64,000 nucleotides of DNA from Abyssisolibacter fermentans (GCF_001559865.1 NZ_LOHE01000024.1:1-64000); one strand, 5' to 3'. Shown: positions 26,956-36,460, counted from the first letter of the stretch. Program-made: numbers and translations. Notes: a model not told the origin generated them from the sequence alone.

Positions 26956-28212
26956 TTAGAAACCTAATTTTTTTGTTAAATCACTGTGAACTATGTTGAA
27001 TAATATTTTTAAACCTTCGTTGATAGATCTTGGTGATGATCTGTCAAATATATTATTGTCAACTTTATAATATGATTTTTGATTAACAGCAGTTAATATG
27101 CTGTAATTATTGTTATTTATCATAGCATCTACATTAGTTTCATTACCAACTATTATATCCGGATCTTTATCTATAACTTTTTCTACACTATATTTCCAAC
27201 CAGTTACATCAGCAGCAATATTAGTAGCTCCAACTGTTCTGATAATATCTGCAATAAATGTATCACTACCAGCTGTATATTCACCATATTGTCCAGTACC
27301 TACTACGTAATATATACTTGGCTTATTTAGATTGCTTTGATTGTTTAGAACGTATTTAACCTTTTGAACTTTTGATTTCATACTTGATACTAATGCTCTA
27401 GCTTCATAATTTCTATTAACTATTTTACCTAACTGTATTATTTGGGCATATATTCCTTCAACCTTGTTTGGTGTAGCTGAAGAAATAGATATTATTCCCG
27501 CTTCATTTAATTTATCTAATATCTCTTGTTTAAAATGTGTTTCAGCAATAGCTATTTCTGGTTGTATATCGACTATTACCTCAATATTTGGTTCATAAAG
27601 TGTTCCAACATTTTTTATATTTTCTACCTCTTTAGGATAATCACAATATTGTGTCCTACCTACTACCTTGTCTCCTGCACCTATTTCAAATAATTTTTCA
27701 GTTACTCCAGGTGCTAATGATATTATTTTAGAAGGCTCTTTTTCAATTACCATTTCATTATCACCATTTTTTATTGTAATAGGATATTTATATGTATCGT
27801 CTGATATTTTTTCATACTTAACTATTCCAGCTCCACTATCCCAAATTATGCTATAATTTAATGTTTCTAATAAGAATCTATATGGTAAATATATTTTGTT
27901 ATCTTCCTTGAAGGTTTTACAATCAACCGTTAAATCAATATTATTAACCTTTACTTTGTTTGAATCTAAATAAAAAGTCATTGTAACATCTTCATTAGAC
28001 ACTATAGTACTACTATATTCATTTTTTACACTAACACCAAATTCATATATCTCATCTGTTGATATAAATGATCTGCCATTAATCACTTTAAAATCCACTG
28101 CACGACGATTAAAGTCGCTTTGACTAGTAGCTAATCCTTCTTGTACATATAAACTACTTGAAGCAAACACAACTACTAAACAAATAATAAATAATTTTAA
28201 TAATTTTTTCAT
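26956..28212 (-). CDS. BtuF-like corrinoid-binding protein with an N-terminal stalk domain
   Basis: This is a 418-residue protein. A signal peptide (about 1-26) has no lipobox cysteine. It is followed by a copper-amine-oxidase-N-like segment (about 35-140, YLPYRFLLETLNY). The periplasmic-binding fold follows (about 150-418), with ISLAPGVTEKLFEIGAGDKV and a late DPDIIVGNETN strand. The start is the ATG at 28212, with AAAGGAG upstream; the open frame runs back into the riboswitch. Gram-positive binding proteins of this class are usually lipoproteins, so the missing Cys is unusual and anchoring may rely on the extra domain. Confidence 0.82.
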   Translation of the reverse strand: MKKLLKLFIICLVVVFASSSLYVQEGLATSQSDFNRRAVDFKVINGRSFISTDEIYEFGVSVKNEYSSTIVSNEDVTMTFYLDSNKVKVNNIDLTVDCKTFKEDNKIYLPYRFLLETLNYSIIWDSGAGIVKYEKISDDTYKYPITIKNGDNEMVIEKEPSKIISLAPGVTEKLFEIGAGDKVVGRTQYCDYPKEVENIKNVGTLYEPNIEVIVDIQPEIAIAETHFKQEILDKLNEAGIISISSATPNKVEGIYAQIIQLGKIVNRNYEARALVSSMKSKVQKVKYVLNNQSNLNKPSIYYVVGTGQYGEYTAGSDTFIADIIRTVGATNIAADVTGWKYSVEKVIDKDPDIIVGNETNVDAMINNNNYSILTAVNQKSYYKVDNNIFDRSSPRSINEGLKILFNIVHSDLTKKLGF

Positions 28213-28249
28213 ATATATTACTCCTTTCATATTTTGCCTTGGAGGTTTT

Positions 28250-28286
28250 TCAAAAAAAAATAACACATTTGGAATATGTGTTTTTA
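28250..28286 (-). terminator. Attenuator after the cobalamin aptamer
   Basis: On the minus strand, AACACATATTCC and a matching AATGTGTT arm precede nine T residues, between the aptamer and the first gene. Confidence 0.75.
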
Positions 28287-28324
28287 AACCACACACTTCC
28301 CTCCGAAGCATAAGTCTTTTTTCT

Positions 28325-28490
28325 TAAAGGCAGGTTTCCTGGCTTGTAGTTCATCTTTGATTCTACCTTCCCACTCAAAATTGAAGAGCAGTGGCTATTA
28401 GAATCTCATCCCTACATACAGTAGCGGGGGCTGCAAAGGCTTTTAACCTTTTTCCCTTTTAACTTTTTAAGCACCTTAAAGATTTCTATT
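28325..28490 (-). promoter_or_regulatory. Cobalamin riboswitch
   Basis: On the minus strand the order is GGTGCTT, AAAGGGAA, GCAGCCCCCGCTACTGTA, the B12-box core GCCACTG, and AAGCCAGGAAACCTGCC. This is the standard cobalamin aptamer. It controls the BtuFCD-like operon. Confidence 0.93.
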
Positions 28491-28670
28491 TGATTATATT
28501 TATAGTATAGTCAACTTGATTATACTTGTCAACATTAACCTATACATAACAAATATAAATCTTTATTATATTATTTATATATTATAGTATAATAAGTTAT
28601 GTTATAATTAAGTGCAGAAAACCACAATTACACATCTATATAGTACAAAATATTAAGGGGTGAAATTAAT

Positions 28671-29222
28671 ATGTATGAACATATTAATATAGAAACAGAA
28701 CGTTTATTTATTAGAAATTTTGCCAATGCTGATATTTATAATTTACATAGAATAGTAAATGATGAAGCTATAATGAGAAATGTTCCCTTTGCTAAAGAAA
28801 GAACGTTCAAAGAGTGTGAAAAGTTATTGAAAAGAATATTAAATCGATATAAAGAAAGTACAATAAACAAATTTCAAGGATTTCTCTTATTAGTAGTTTC
28901 AAAAGACAACAACGAATGTATAGGTTTTGTTGGATTATTCCCACTTACTTATGATACTACTGAAAACGAATTGTTCTATGGACTATTTGAAGAACACTAT
29001 AGAAAAGGATATGCAACTGAAATAGGAAAAGCTATTATTGTATATGGTTTTAATAACATGAATATTAATAAAATAGTTGCTACTGTCAATAAAGATAATA
29101 AAGCATCTAGCAAGGTACTAAAGAAGATAGGTATGTACTATGAATACGAAATAAAGGATGAAGAAGCAGAAGGTAGCTCTTATGATGGTGAGCTAATGTA
29201 CTCTATAAAAAAAGCAGATTAA
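28671..29222 (+). CDS. GNAT acetyltransferase, RimJ/RimL type
   Basis: This 183-residue protein opens with INIETERLFIRNFANADIYN, typical of RimJ/RimL-like N-acetyltransferases. It also has the acetyl-CoA motif EEHYRKGYATEIGKA and a C-terminal NKASSKVLKKIGMYYE. Relatives acetylate protein N-termini or small amines; the substrate is unknown. AAGGGGTGA precedes the start. A hairpin terminator follows. Confidence 0.85.
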   Translation: MYEHINIETERLFIRNFANADIYNLHRIVNDEAIMRNVPFAKERTFKECEKLLKRILNRYKESTINKFQGFLLLVVSKDNNECIGFVGLFPLTYDTTENELFYGLFEEHYRKGYATEIGKAIIVYGFNNMNINKIVATVNKDNKASSKVLKKIGMYYEYEIKDEEAEGSSYDGELMYSIKKAD

Positions 29223-29228
29223 TACAAA

Positions 29229-29269
29229 AGTCTCAAAATGGCAGTACTAAACTTGTCCATTTTGAGACA
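29229..29269. terminator. Bidirectional terminator
   Basis: GTCTCAAAATGG and CCATTTTGAGAC pair between the convergent GNAT and aminopeptidase genes. Confidence 0.8.
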
Positions 29270-29284
29270 ACATCACTAATAATA

Positions 29285-30394
29285 TTATTTTAAATTCTCA
29301 GGATTTAAGCATTCAAGTTCAGGCAATACAAACATACCATCTTTTCTTATTAGTACATCATCAAAATATATTTCTCCTCCACCATATTCAGGTGTTTGAA
29401 TACATACTAAATCCCAATGTATAACTGAACTATTACCATTAGGTGCCTCTTCATAAGCTCTTCCTGGTGTAAAGTGAAAGCTTCCCATGATTTTTTCATC
29501 AAATAATGCATCCTTCATAGGTTTTATTACATATGGATTAACCCCTATTGCAAACTCTCCTACATATCTTGCTCCTTCATCAGTATCAAACACTTTGTTA
29601 ATCCTCTCAGTATCATTAGCTGTAGCCTTAACAATTTTTCCATCTTTAAATTCTAAACATATATTTTCATAAGTAAAACCTTCATATACAGCAGGACAAT
29701 TGTAAGAAAGTATGCCATTTATAGAGTCCTTAACAGGTGCTGTGAAAACTTCACCATCAGGGATGTTTTCATCTCCACAGCACTTAATTACCGGAATACC
29801 CTTTATAGAAAAAGTTAAATCTGTTCCATTTCCTTTTATATGAACTCTATCTGTTTTAGTCATTAGTTCTACTAAATTATCCATTGCTTTTGACATTTTG
29901 CTATAATCTAGATTACAAACCTTAAAATAAAAGTCTTCAAAGCTTTCTAAGCTTGTATTTGCCGCTTGTGCCATACTCGCATTTGGATATCTCAAATATA
30001 CCCATCTAACATTACTAAGAACATAGTCCATAATTGGTTCATAATATTTTGATAATAGCCTGAATTTTTCTGGAGCTACATCTGATAATTCATTTATATT
30101 ATCAGTTCCACCTATATTAATTTGTACATCCATTGATTTTGTTCTTTTTAGTTCAATATCACAAAATAGCTTTAGCTGCTCATCGCTATAATTTAAAGCA
30201 AGTTCTCTTTCTATTGAACTGTCTTGAAGATTAACATATGGATAGCCCCCTGCTTTATACACTTCTTTTATTACTGCCCTAACTAAAGGATATGTACTTG
30301 TTCCTTCAGTATTAATCAGTACTTTATCACCTTTTTTAACTTTCGTAGAATAATTAACTAAATTTTCTGCCAATTTAACGATTCTTGAGTCCAT
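29285..30394 (-). CDS. M29 aminopeptidase, paralogue 1
   Basis: This 369-residue metallopeptidase of the thermophilic (M29, AmpS/PepS-like) family has the signature regions KGEGTDLTF-type metal strand (here KGNGTDLTFSIKG), IPDGEVFTAP, YEGFTYENICLEF and FHFTPGRAYEEAPNGNSS. The start at MDSRIVKLAEN has AAAGGGGGA upstream and matches the other two copies; an in-frame upstream extension is also conserved. It cleaves N-terminal residues from peptides in the cytoplasm. It is the most divergent of the three tandem copies in its N-terminal half. Confidence 0.88.
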   Translation of the reverse strand: MDSRIVKLAENLVNYSTKVKKGDKVLINTEGTSTYPLVRAVIKEVYKAGGYPYVNLQDSSIERELALNYSDEQLKLFCDIELKRTKSMDVQINIGGTDNINELSDVAPEKFRLLSKYYEPIMDYVLSNVRWVYLRYPNASMAQAANTSLESFEDFYFKVCNLDYSKMSKAMDNLVELMTKTDRVHIKGNGTDLTFSIKGIPVIKCCGDENIPDGEVFTAPVKDSINGILSYNCPAVYEGFTYENICLEFKDGKIVKATANDTERINKVFDTDEGARYVGEFAIGVNPYVIKPMKDALFDEKIMGSFHFTPGRAYEEAPNGNSSVIHWDLVCIQTPEYGGGEIYFDDVLIRKDGMFVLPELECLNPENLK

Positions 30395-30636
30395 GATATT
30401 TCCCCCTTTTATTTTATTGTCAGCTTCAAAAGCTATGCTACTCATAAATTCTATGCTGCATATTAAGTAACTCAGTTTCCCCCATCACTAGTTGTAAAAA
30501 ATACCAATATTTTATTAAGCAATCATCCTCTATCAAAAATTTTAGATGATTCCCTAATTAAAAACTTATAAAGCTAAAAACAATAAATTTATCTATATTT
30601 ATATAAATTTCCGTTTTGCAGTTGTATTGCTTGAAA

Positions 30637-31746
30637 CTATTTCAAATTTTCAGGATTCAGACACTCAAGCTCAGGTACAACAAATTTACCATCTTTTCTT
30701 ATTAATACATCATCAAAGTATATTTCTCCCCCACCATACTCAGGTGTTTGAATGCATACTAAATCCCAATGTATAGCTGAATTATTACCATTAGGTGCTT
30801 TTTCATAAGCTCTTCCTGGTGTAAAGTGGAAGCTTCCCATGATTTTTTCATCAAATAATGTATCCTTCATAGGTTTTGTTACATATGGATTAACTCCTAT
30901 TGCAAACTCTCCTACATATCTTGCTCCTTCATCAGTATCAAATACTTTATTTATTCTCTCAGTATCATTTGCTGTTGCTTTAACAATTTTTCCATCCTTA
31001 AATTCTAAACAAATATTTTCGTAAGTAAAGCCTTGATATACAGCAGGACAATTGTACGAAAGCTTGCCATTAACAGAATCTTTTATAGGTGCAGTATACA
31101 CTTCACCATCTGGTATGTTAAGTTGTCCATCACATTTAACTACTGGAATTCCTTTTATTGAAAAAGTTAAATCTGTACCTTCTCCTTTGATATGAACTTT
31201 ATCTGTTCTGTTCATTAATTCAACTAAATTATCCATTGCTTTTGACATTTTTTCATAATCCATAATACATACATTAAAATAGAACTCTTCAAAGCTTTCT
31301 AAACTTGTATTTGCTGCTTGTACCATGCTTGCATTAGGATATCTTAATACTACCCATTTAGTATTATCAACTCTACAATCCCTTACTGGTTTGTCACATT
31401 TTAATATTAATTCAATCTTCTCACTATCAACATCAGAAAGCTCATTAATATTGTCTGATCCTCCAATACCAATATACACATCCATGTTTTTCATCTTTAA
31501 TAATTTCATCTCAGCTTTGAATTTTAATTGTTCTTCATTGCATTCTAAAGCAATTTCTCTAAAAATAGCTCCATCTTCTAAATAAGTAAATGGATATCCC
31601 CCTGCTTTATACACTTCTTTTATCAATGCTCTAACTAAAGGATATGTACTAGCTCCTTTAGCTTCTATTAAAACCTTTTCGTCTTTTTTAACTTTTGTAG
31701 AATAATTTACTAAATTTTCTGCCAATTTAGCGATTCTTGAGTCCAT
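30637..31746 (-). CDS. M29 aminopeptidase, paralogue 2
   Basis: This 369-residue copy of the gene at 29285-30394 has the same start context, including about 100 conserved bases upstream. It has KGEGTDLTFSIKG, IPDGEVYTAP and FHFTPGRAYEKAPNGNNS. The C-terminal 130 residues are almost identical in all three copies, which suggests gene conversion or recent duplication. Each copy is followed by a weak hairpin (GAATCATC/GATGATTC), so each may be transcribed on its own. Confidence 0.88.
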   Translation of the reverse strand: MDSRIAKLAENLVNYSTKVKKDEKVLIEAKGASTYPLVRALIKEVYKAGGYPFTYLEDGAIFREIALECNEEQLKFKAEMKLLKMKNMDVYIGIGGSDNINELSDVDSEKIELILKCDKPVRDCRVDNTKWVVLRYPNASMVQAANTSLESFEEFYFNVCIMDYEKMSKAMDNLVELMNRTDKVHIKGEGTDLTFSIKGIPVVKCDGQLNIPDGEVYTAPIKDSVNGKLSYNCPAVYQGFTYENICLEFKDGKIVKATANDTERINKVFDTDEGARYVGEFAIGVNPYVTKPMKDTLFDEKIMGSFHFTPGRAYEKAPNGNNSAIHWDLVCIQTPEYGGGEIYFDDVLIRKDGKFVVPELECLNPENLK

Positions 31747-31986
31747 GATATTTCCCCCTTTTATTTTATTGTTAGCTTCAAAAGCTATACTACTCATAAA
31801 TTCTTTGCTACATATTAAGTAACTCAGTTTCCCCCATTAATAGTTGTAAAAATCTCAATATTATTATTAAGGAATCATCCATCAAAAACTTTAGATGATT
31901 CCCCTAATTAAAGATTTATAAAGCTAATAACAATAATTTATCTATATTTATATAAATATCAGTTTTACAGTTGTATTGCTTTAAAG

Positions 31987-33096
31987 TTATTTTAAATTTT
32001 CAGGATTCAGACATTCAAGTTCAGGTACTACAAATTTACCGTCTTTTCTTATTAATACATCATCAAAGTATATTTCTCCTCCACCATACTCAGGTGTTTG
32101 AATACATACTAAATCCCAATGTATAGCTGAATTATTACCATTAGGTGCTTCTTCATAAGCTCTTCCTGGTGTAAAGTGGAAGCTTCCCATGATTTTTTCA
32201 TCAAATAATGTATCCTTCATAGGTTTTGTTACATATGGATTAACTCCTATTGCAAACTCTCCTATATATCTTGCTCCTTCATCAGTATCAAATACTTTGT
32301 TGATTCTCTCAGTATCATTAGCTGTAGCCTTAACTATTTTTCCATCTTTAAATTCTAAACATATATTTTCATAAGTAAAACCTTGATATACAGCTGGACA
32401 ATTGTATGTTAATACACCATTAATAGAATCCTTAACAGGAGCTGTAAATACTTCTCCGTCTGGTATGTTTACTTCTCCTGCACATTTAATTACTGGAATA
32501 CCTTTAATGGAAAATGTTAAATCTGTACCTTCTCCTTTTATATGAACTCTATCTGTTTTACTCATCAATTCTACTAAATTATCCATTGCTTTTGACATTT
32601 TTCCATAATCCATAGTACATACATCAAAATAGAAATCTTCAAAGCCTTCTAAACTTGAATTTGCAGCTTGTGCCATACTTGCATTAGGGTATCTTAATAC
32701 TACCCATCTTGTATGATCAATTCTATGTTCTAAAACAGGTTTAGCACATTTATTCATTATTCTAATTTTCTCACTATCAACATCAGATAGCTCGTTCATA
32801 TTATCTGTTCCGCTAATACCAATGTATACGTCCATGTTTTTCATGTTTAGTAATTCCATTTCAGCTTTAAACTTCATTTGCTCCTCATTGCATCCTAAAG
32901 CTACCTCTCTATTAATCGAACTATCTCTAATATCAGTATATGGATAACCTCCTGCTTTATATATTTCCTTTATTAAAGCTCTAACTAATGGAAATGTGCT
33001 AGTTCCTACTGTTCTTATTAATACTTTTTCACCTTTTTGTACTTTAGTTGAATAATTAACCAAATTTTTCGCCAATATAGCAATTCTACTATCCAT
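31987..33096 (-). CDS. M29 aminopeptidase, paralogue 3
   Basis: This 369-residue protein is the first of the three in the direction of transcription. It has the same motifs (KGEGTDLTFSIKG, IPDGEVFTAP, FHFTPGRAYEEAPNGNNS). Its upstream DNA (GCGAAAGGAGAAG) differs from that of the other two, so it is probably the ancestral copy from which the duplications spread. Peptide degradation would fit the amino-acid-fermenting gene content. Confidence 0.88.
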   Translation of the reverse strand: MDSRIAILAKNLVNYSTKVQKGEKVLIRTVGTSTFPLVRALIKEIYKAGGYPYTDIRDSSINREVALGCNEEQMKFKAEMELLNMKNMDVYIGISGTDNMNELSDVDSEKIRIMNKCAKPVLEHRIDHTRWVVLRYPNASMAQAANSSLEGFEDFYFDVCTMDYGKMSKAMDNLVELMSKTDRVHIKGEGTDLTFSIKGIPVIKCAGEVNIPDGEVFTAPVKDSINGVLTYNCPAVYQGFTYENICLEFKDGKIVKATANDTERINKVFDTDEGARYIGEFAIGVNPYVTKPMKDTLFDEKIMGSFHFTPGRAYEEAPNGNNSAIHWDLVCIQTPEYGGGEIYFDDVLIRKDGKFVVPELECLNPENLK

Positions 33097-33207
33097 TTTA
33101 TCTTCTCCTTTCGCAGTCCATTATTTACCAATAATAATCTTATCATATTTTTTCTTATCTATCAAACAATATAACAAAAACTCAACAATTTATTACATAT
33201 CATAATT

Positions 33208-33837
33208 TCAATCTTTATTATATATGTAATATTGTTTGTAAGTTGAGATGAAATTATCTATGAATTTTGCTGTAATTCCCCATATTATGTATCCATTATA
33301 GTTGTAAAAATGAATAGGATACTTACCTTTACGCCAAATATATTTCTTACCATTTGGAATTAAACCATATGGAAAAGAATCATCTAACTTAATATCAGTT
33401 TCAGAATAATATTTATCAGGTTCGGTATTATAAAAAAATGTAAGAGGAACTAAAAAACAATGGTCAACTTCACTGTTACTATACCCCTGAATCTTCTTTA
33501 TATCCAACATGCCAACAAAAGCAAATATTTGAATATTAGCGGGTGCTCCTATATAATCAAGCTCCCCAATTATATTTATATTTTTTTCATTCACTCCTAA
33601 TTCTTCGCATGTTTCTCTTATACAAGCCTCTATTGGTGTTTCATTATTCTCAATTGCTCCTCCTGGAAAAGATATTTCACCAGGTTGGGTCTCTAAATCT
33701 TTTGCTCTAACCTCAAAAAGTATATGTAATTCACCCTCAACCTTAACTAACGGTAACAAAACAGAGTAGCTTTTTCTTATATTCATCTGTTTACCTTTTC
33801 TATTTTTAAAAACTTTATATATGCTATCTAAATGCAC
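33208..33837 (-). CDS. Nudix hydrolase, CoA pyrophosphatase-like
   Basis: This protein of about 209 residues has a Nudix box running from GGAIENNETPIEACIRETCE through ELGV, preceded by VRAKDLETQPGEISFPGG, which matches the extra motif of the NudL/CoA-diphosphatase group. It likely hydrolyses CoA or its derivatives to phosphopantetheine and adenosine 3',5'-bisphosphate. The start is uncertain: GTG at 33837 has AAGGGTGAT at good spacing, and GTG at 33846 is also in frame. It follows rsmE almost directly, so the two form an operon. Confidence 0.82.
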   Translation of the reverse strand: MHLDSIYKVFKNRKGKQMNIRKSYSVLLPLVKVEGELHILFEVRAKDLETQPGEISFPGGAIENNETPIEACIRETCEELGVNEKNINIIGELDYIGAPANIQIFAFVGMLDIKKIQGYSNSEVDHCFLVPLTFFYNTEPDKYYSETDIKLDDSFPYGLIPNGKKYIWRKGKYPIHFYNYNGYIIWGITAKFIDNFISTYKQYYIYNKD

Positions 33838-33848
33838 CTTAATCACCC

Positions 33849-34556
33849 TTAATATAATTTGCCATAAATATATGGAACTGCTGTCTCTACTTTTAGAATT
33901 CTATTTCCAAACCCTACTACTGTAAAACCATGTTTCTTAAGCATATCAATTTCATATTCTATGAACCCGCCTTCTGGACCTATAGCAATAGTTGTAGGTT
34001 TCTTGATATCATATGGACACATAGCATCAGCTATTGGATGAGCAACTAATGCAATAGTGCCTTCAATAATACTAGATATTTGATCCTCTACAAAAGGCTT
34101 GAAAAGTTTAACAACTCTAACTTCAGGTAGTATTGTATCTTTTGTTTGTTCTAATCCTAAAATCATATTTTTACTTAAACTCTCCTCGCTAAGCACTGGA
34201 CTATTCCAATAGCTTTTCTGTACTCTCCAGGTCTTTATAACAAATATTTTTTTTATACCTAATGCTGTAGCTGTTTGCAATATTCTAGCAAAAACTTTTG
34301 GTCTAGGCATAGCTAATATTAGCTGAGATTGCAGTGGTTTAGGTGGTTCATCAGTTAAATTGACCTTCATTTGCAACATTTTATTTTCCATATTTGTTAT
34401 ATAACCCGTACCTATTTTGCCATTAAGTAATCCAACCTTTAATGTTTGACCAACTTCAGCTTTATGTACAGATAAGACATGTTCAAATCTTCTTCCTTCA
34501 ATTCTAACAATATCTTTTTCAATAAAATCTTCCTTAAATAATATAATTAAATTCAT
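33849..34556 (-). CDS. rsmE: 16S rRNA m3U1498 methyltransferase
   Basis: This 235-residue SPOUT methyltransferase has the RsmE signatures IAIGPEGGFIEYEIDMLKKH and FGNRILKVETAVPYIYGKL (knotted SAM site), plus LAMPRPKVFARILQTATALG and the N-terminal PUA-like part RRFEHVLSVHKAEVG. It methylates U1498 of 16S rRNA. I chose the ATG at 34556, with AGGAAGG upstream; the frame extends 48 bases further without a site. Confidence 0.9.
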   Translation of the reverse strand: MNLIILFKEDFIEKDIVRIEGRRFEHVLSVHKAEVGQTLKVGLLNGKIGTGYITNMENKMLQMKVNLTDEPPKPLQSQLILAMPRPKVFARILQTATALGIKKIFVIKTWRVQKSYWNSPVLSEESLSKNMILGLEQTKDTILPEVRVVKLFKPFVEDQISSIIEGTIALVAHPIADAMCPYDIKKPTTIAIGPEGGFIEYEIDMLKKHGFTVVGFGNRILKVETAVPYIYGKLY

Positions 34557-34701
34557 AAATAACCTTCCTAACTTAAAATCTATGCTATGTATATTATAAT
34601 GCACTCTTTTTTTTAATTCAATAAATAGTATTAAGTAAAAAGTTTTATACCATAAAACATATTACATTAATAAGAATATACATATAATAATAAATCTAAA
34701 T

Positions 34702-34733
34702 CCAGATTATTCAAAGTTATATGAATAATCTGG
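34702..34733. terminator. Hairpin of the ATTATTCA family used as terminator
   Basis: CCAGATTATTCA and TGAATAATCTGG-type arms form a near-perfect stem 18 bases beyond the MFS stop. Its sequence belongs to the MITE-like repeat family, so a repeat may have been recruited as a terminator. Confidence 0.5.
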
Positions 34734-34750
34734 ACTAATGAAATACGTCA

Positions 34751-35938
34751 TCATTTCCTAGAATTAAGTAAAAAGTATAGATGAATAATATACAGAATAC
34801 TTCCTATGATTGCTAAATTCTTTAAGGCAAACATTATCGAAAATACATCACCTAATTTTCCTATTAATGGAAATAACAAAATCATGAAGAAACTAAATAC
34901 CATGCTTCTAAAAGATAGTATAGTTGCTCTGTATTTACTAGGAATCTGTTTATTGATATAATCACCTACCGCAACAAATATAATTCCTTCTACAACAGAT
35001 ATAATGATATAAAATACATAAGTAAATTTAGTCAATACTACTCCCCATAAACATAAAATTGTTATAAGAGGCATTAATATTAGTACTCCTTTCTCCTTAA
35101 TAACCCTCTCTATTTTATATACTTTTGTTGCTATAATAGCTCCTAATAATGAAGCTATTGAAAAAATAATACCTATTTTTATTTCTGAGTATCCACTGCC
35201 TTTCCAATAGTTTTGAAGATAAAAAAATAAACTGGTCGCTGTTGCACTAATGATTTCACCAAACACTATAAGAAAACCGATTCTCTTATTGCTAGATAAA
35301 ACACCAATACTCTTTGTAAACTGGTTTTTTAGCACAATAAATGGATTTTTTTCTTTTACAGTTTTGTTTTTTATACTTGGTTCTGTGAAGGAAAATGCTT
35401 GAATAAAGCTAACAGTTTCAAAAACAGCAGTTAAAGCAAATACCATTAAATAACTTTTTGTAGCCAAATATCCACCAACAATATACGAAGTAATACATCC
35501 AATCTGCATGAACATCTCAATTTTCCCATTTATCTTCATATACTTCTTCTCTTTACCTATTTCTTTCAAAGAATCATATACTAAAGCTTCTCCAGCTCCT
35601 GATTCCAAATTATATGATAGAGCTGATATAACAAATGAAATCATAAACCAATAAAAATTATTGGAATATAATAATATTATTGTACTAACAACTGAAGCAA
35701 ATCTGCCTGTTATTCTACTAACTTTTCTTCCATAAATATCTGCTACTATCCCCGTTGGAATTTCCATAAAAAACGACGTAATATGAAATATTGCTTCTAA
35801 AATTCCAAGCTGCATTAAAGACATTCCCTTTGCTGCTAGATAGATCATCCATAATCCCTGAGATAAGTTCAAAGAACTTATGAATGTATATAAATAATTT
35901 CTATTAATATTTTTATTTAAATTTGTTTTATAACTCAT
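34751..35938 (-). CDS. MFS transporter
   Basis: This 395-residue protein has 11-12 hydrophobic segments and the MFS loop GIVADIYGRKVSRITGR between segments 2 and 3. It resembles drug or small-molecule exporters of the major facilitator superfamily. The substrate is unknown. The ATG has GGGGGTA upstream. A 38-residue small ORF followed by a terminator lies just upstream on the same strand. Confidence 0.85.
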   Translation of the reverse strand: MSYKTNLNKNINRNYLYTFISSLNLSQGLWMIYLAAKGMSLMQLGILEAIFHITSFFMEIPTGIVADIYGRKVSRITGRFASVVSTIILLYSNNFYWFMISFVISALSYNLESGAGEALVYDSLKEIGKEKKYMKINGKIEMFMQIGCITSYIVGGYLATKSYLMVFALTAVFETVSFIQAFSFTEPSIKNKTVKEKNPFIVLKNQFTKSIGVLSSNKRIGFLIVFGEIISATATSLFFYLQNYWKGSGYSEIKIGIIFSIASLLGAIIATKVYKIERVIKEKGVLILMPLITILCLWGVVLTKFTYVFYIIISVVEGIIFVAVGDYINKQIPSKYRATILSFRSMVFSFFMILLFPLIGKLGDVFSIMFALKNLAIIGSILYIIHLYFLLNSRK

Positions 35939-36020
35939 GGTAATACCCCCAATGTTGTATATAGTTAATTTTTAATTACCTAATAATATCTTTTACCCTC
36001 CTCCCAATGAAAGCGCGCAA

Positions 36021-36052
36021 AAAAACCTTAAGTAGACTCTACTTAAGGTTTA
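36021..36052. terminator. Terminator after the small ORF
   Basis: AAACCTTAAGTAGA and TCTACTTAAGGTTT form a perfect stem with flanking A/T runs, 43 bases beyond the small ORF and before the MFS gene. Confidence 0.8.
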
Positions 36053-36094
36053 AAACATAATTCTATATTCTAAATGTAAAGTTTTACTTATTAA

Positions 36095-36211
36095 TTAGTT
36101 TACATAATATTTAATTTTGGACGCACCTCCCCTATGGTCACCAAAATTGAATGTTATGTTTCTATGTACATCATAATACTCTAGCATGTACGAACTAACA
36201 AATAAGTTCAT
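36095..36211 (-). CDS. Small peptide gene, 38 residues, unrecognised
   Basis: A 38-codon frame starts at an ATG with a very strong GAGGAGGTG site and ends 43 bases before a perfect terminator, so the unit looks like a real short gene. The peptide begins MNLFVSSYMLEYYDVHRNIT and ends with a Gly-Gly and basic/aromatic segment, HRGGASKIKYYVN. It has no signal peptide or membrane segment. The neighbour downstream is an MFS exporter. It might be a secreted or modified peptide precursor or a toxin-like peptide; I do not recognise it. Confidence 0.55.
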   Translation of the reverse strand: MNLFVSSYMLEYYDVHRNITFNFGDHRGGASKIKYYVN

Positions 36212-36336
36212 CCTTTACACCTCCTCATCCTAATTTATTCCTAATTATAAATTTTCAATGTGATTATATCATAAATTATATTACTATACAAGAGCAAGAG
36301 CAGCTTAGATAACGAAATATAGGCATCTCCTAGTAA

Positions 36337-36402
36337 AAAAATGTCTTGTATAGCTTCAACACAAAAACATTGAGCATCACTTTCCTCAAAGATTTACCCT
36401 AG
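36337..36402 (+). pseudogene. Fragment sharing a C-terminus with 19120-19320
   Basis: A short frame ends SFNTKTLSITFLKDLP and a stop, matching the fragment at 19.1-19.3 kb in protein and DNA. Both lie just before the terminator of a convergent gene. It may be a short interspersed repeat instead of gene debris. Confidence 0.3.
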
Positions 36403-36460
36403 CTATTTTAATAATTTTTCAAACTCTTATTACAACAGTAAAGCTTTCCATTAATAGCAC

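Noticed and set aside
30395-30445. Longer start for the M29 aminopeptidases (MSSIAFEA extension, conserved in two copies)
   Set aside because: There is no ribosome site at the upstream ATG, whereas AAAGGGGGA precedes MDSR. The third copy lacks the extension; the shared DNA is explained by duplication.
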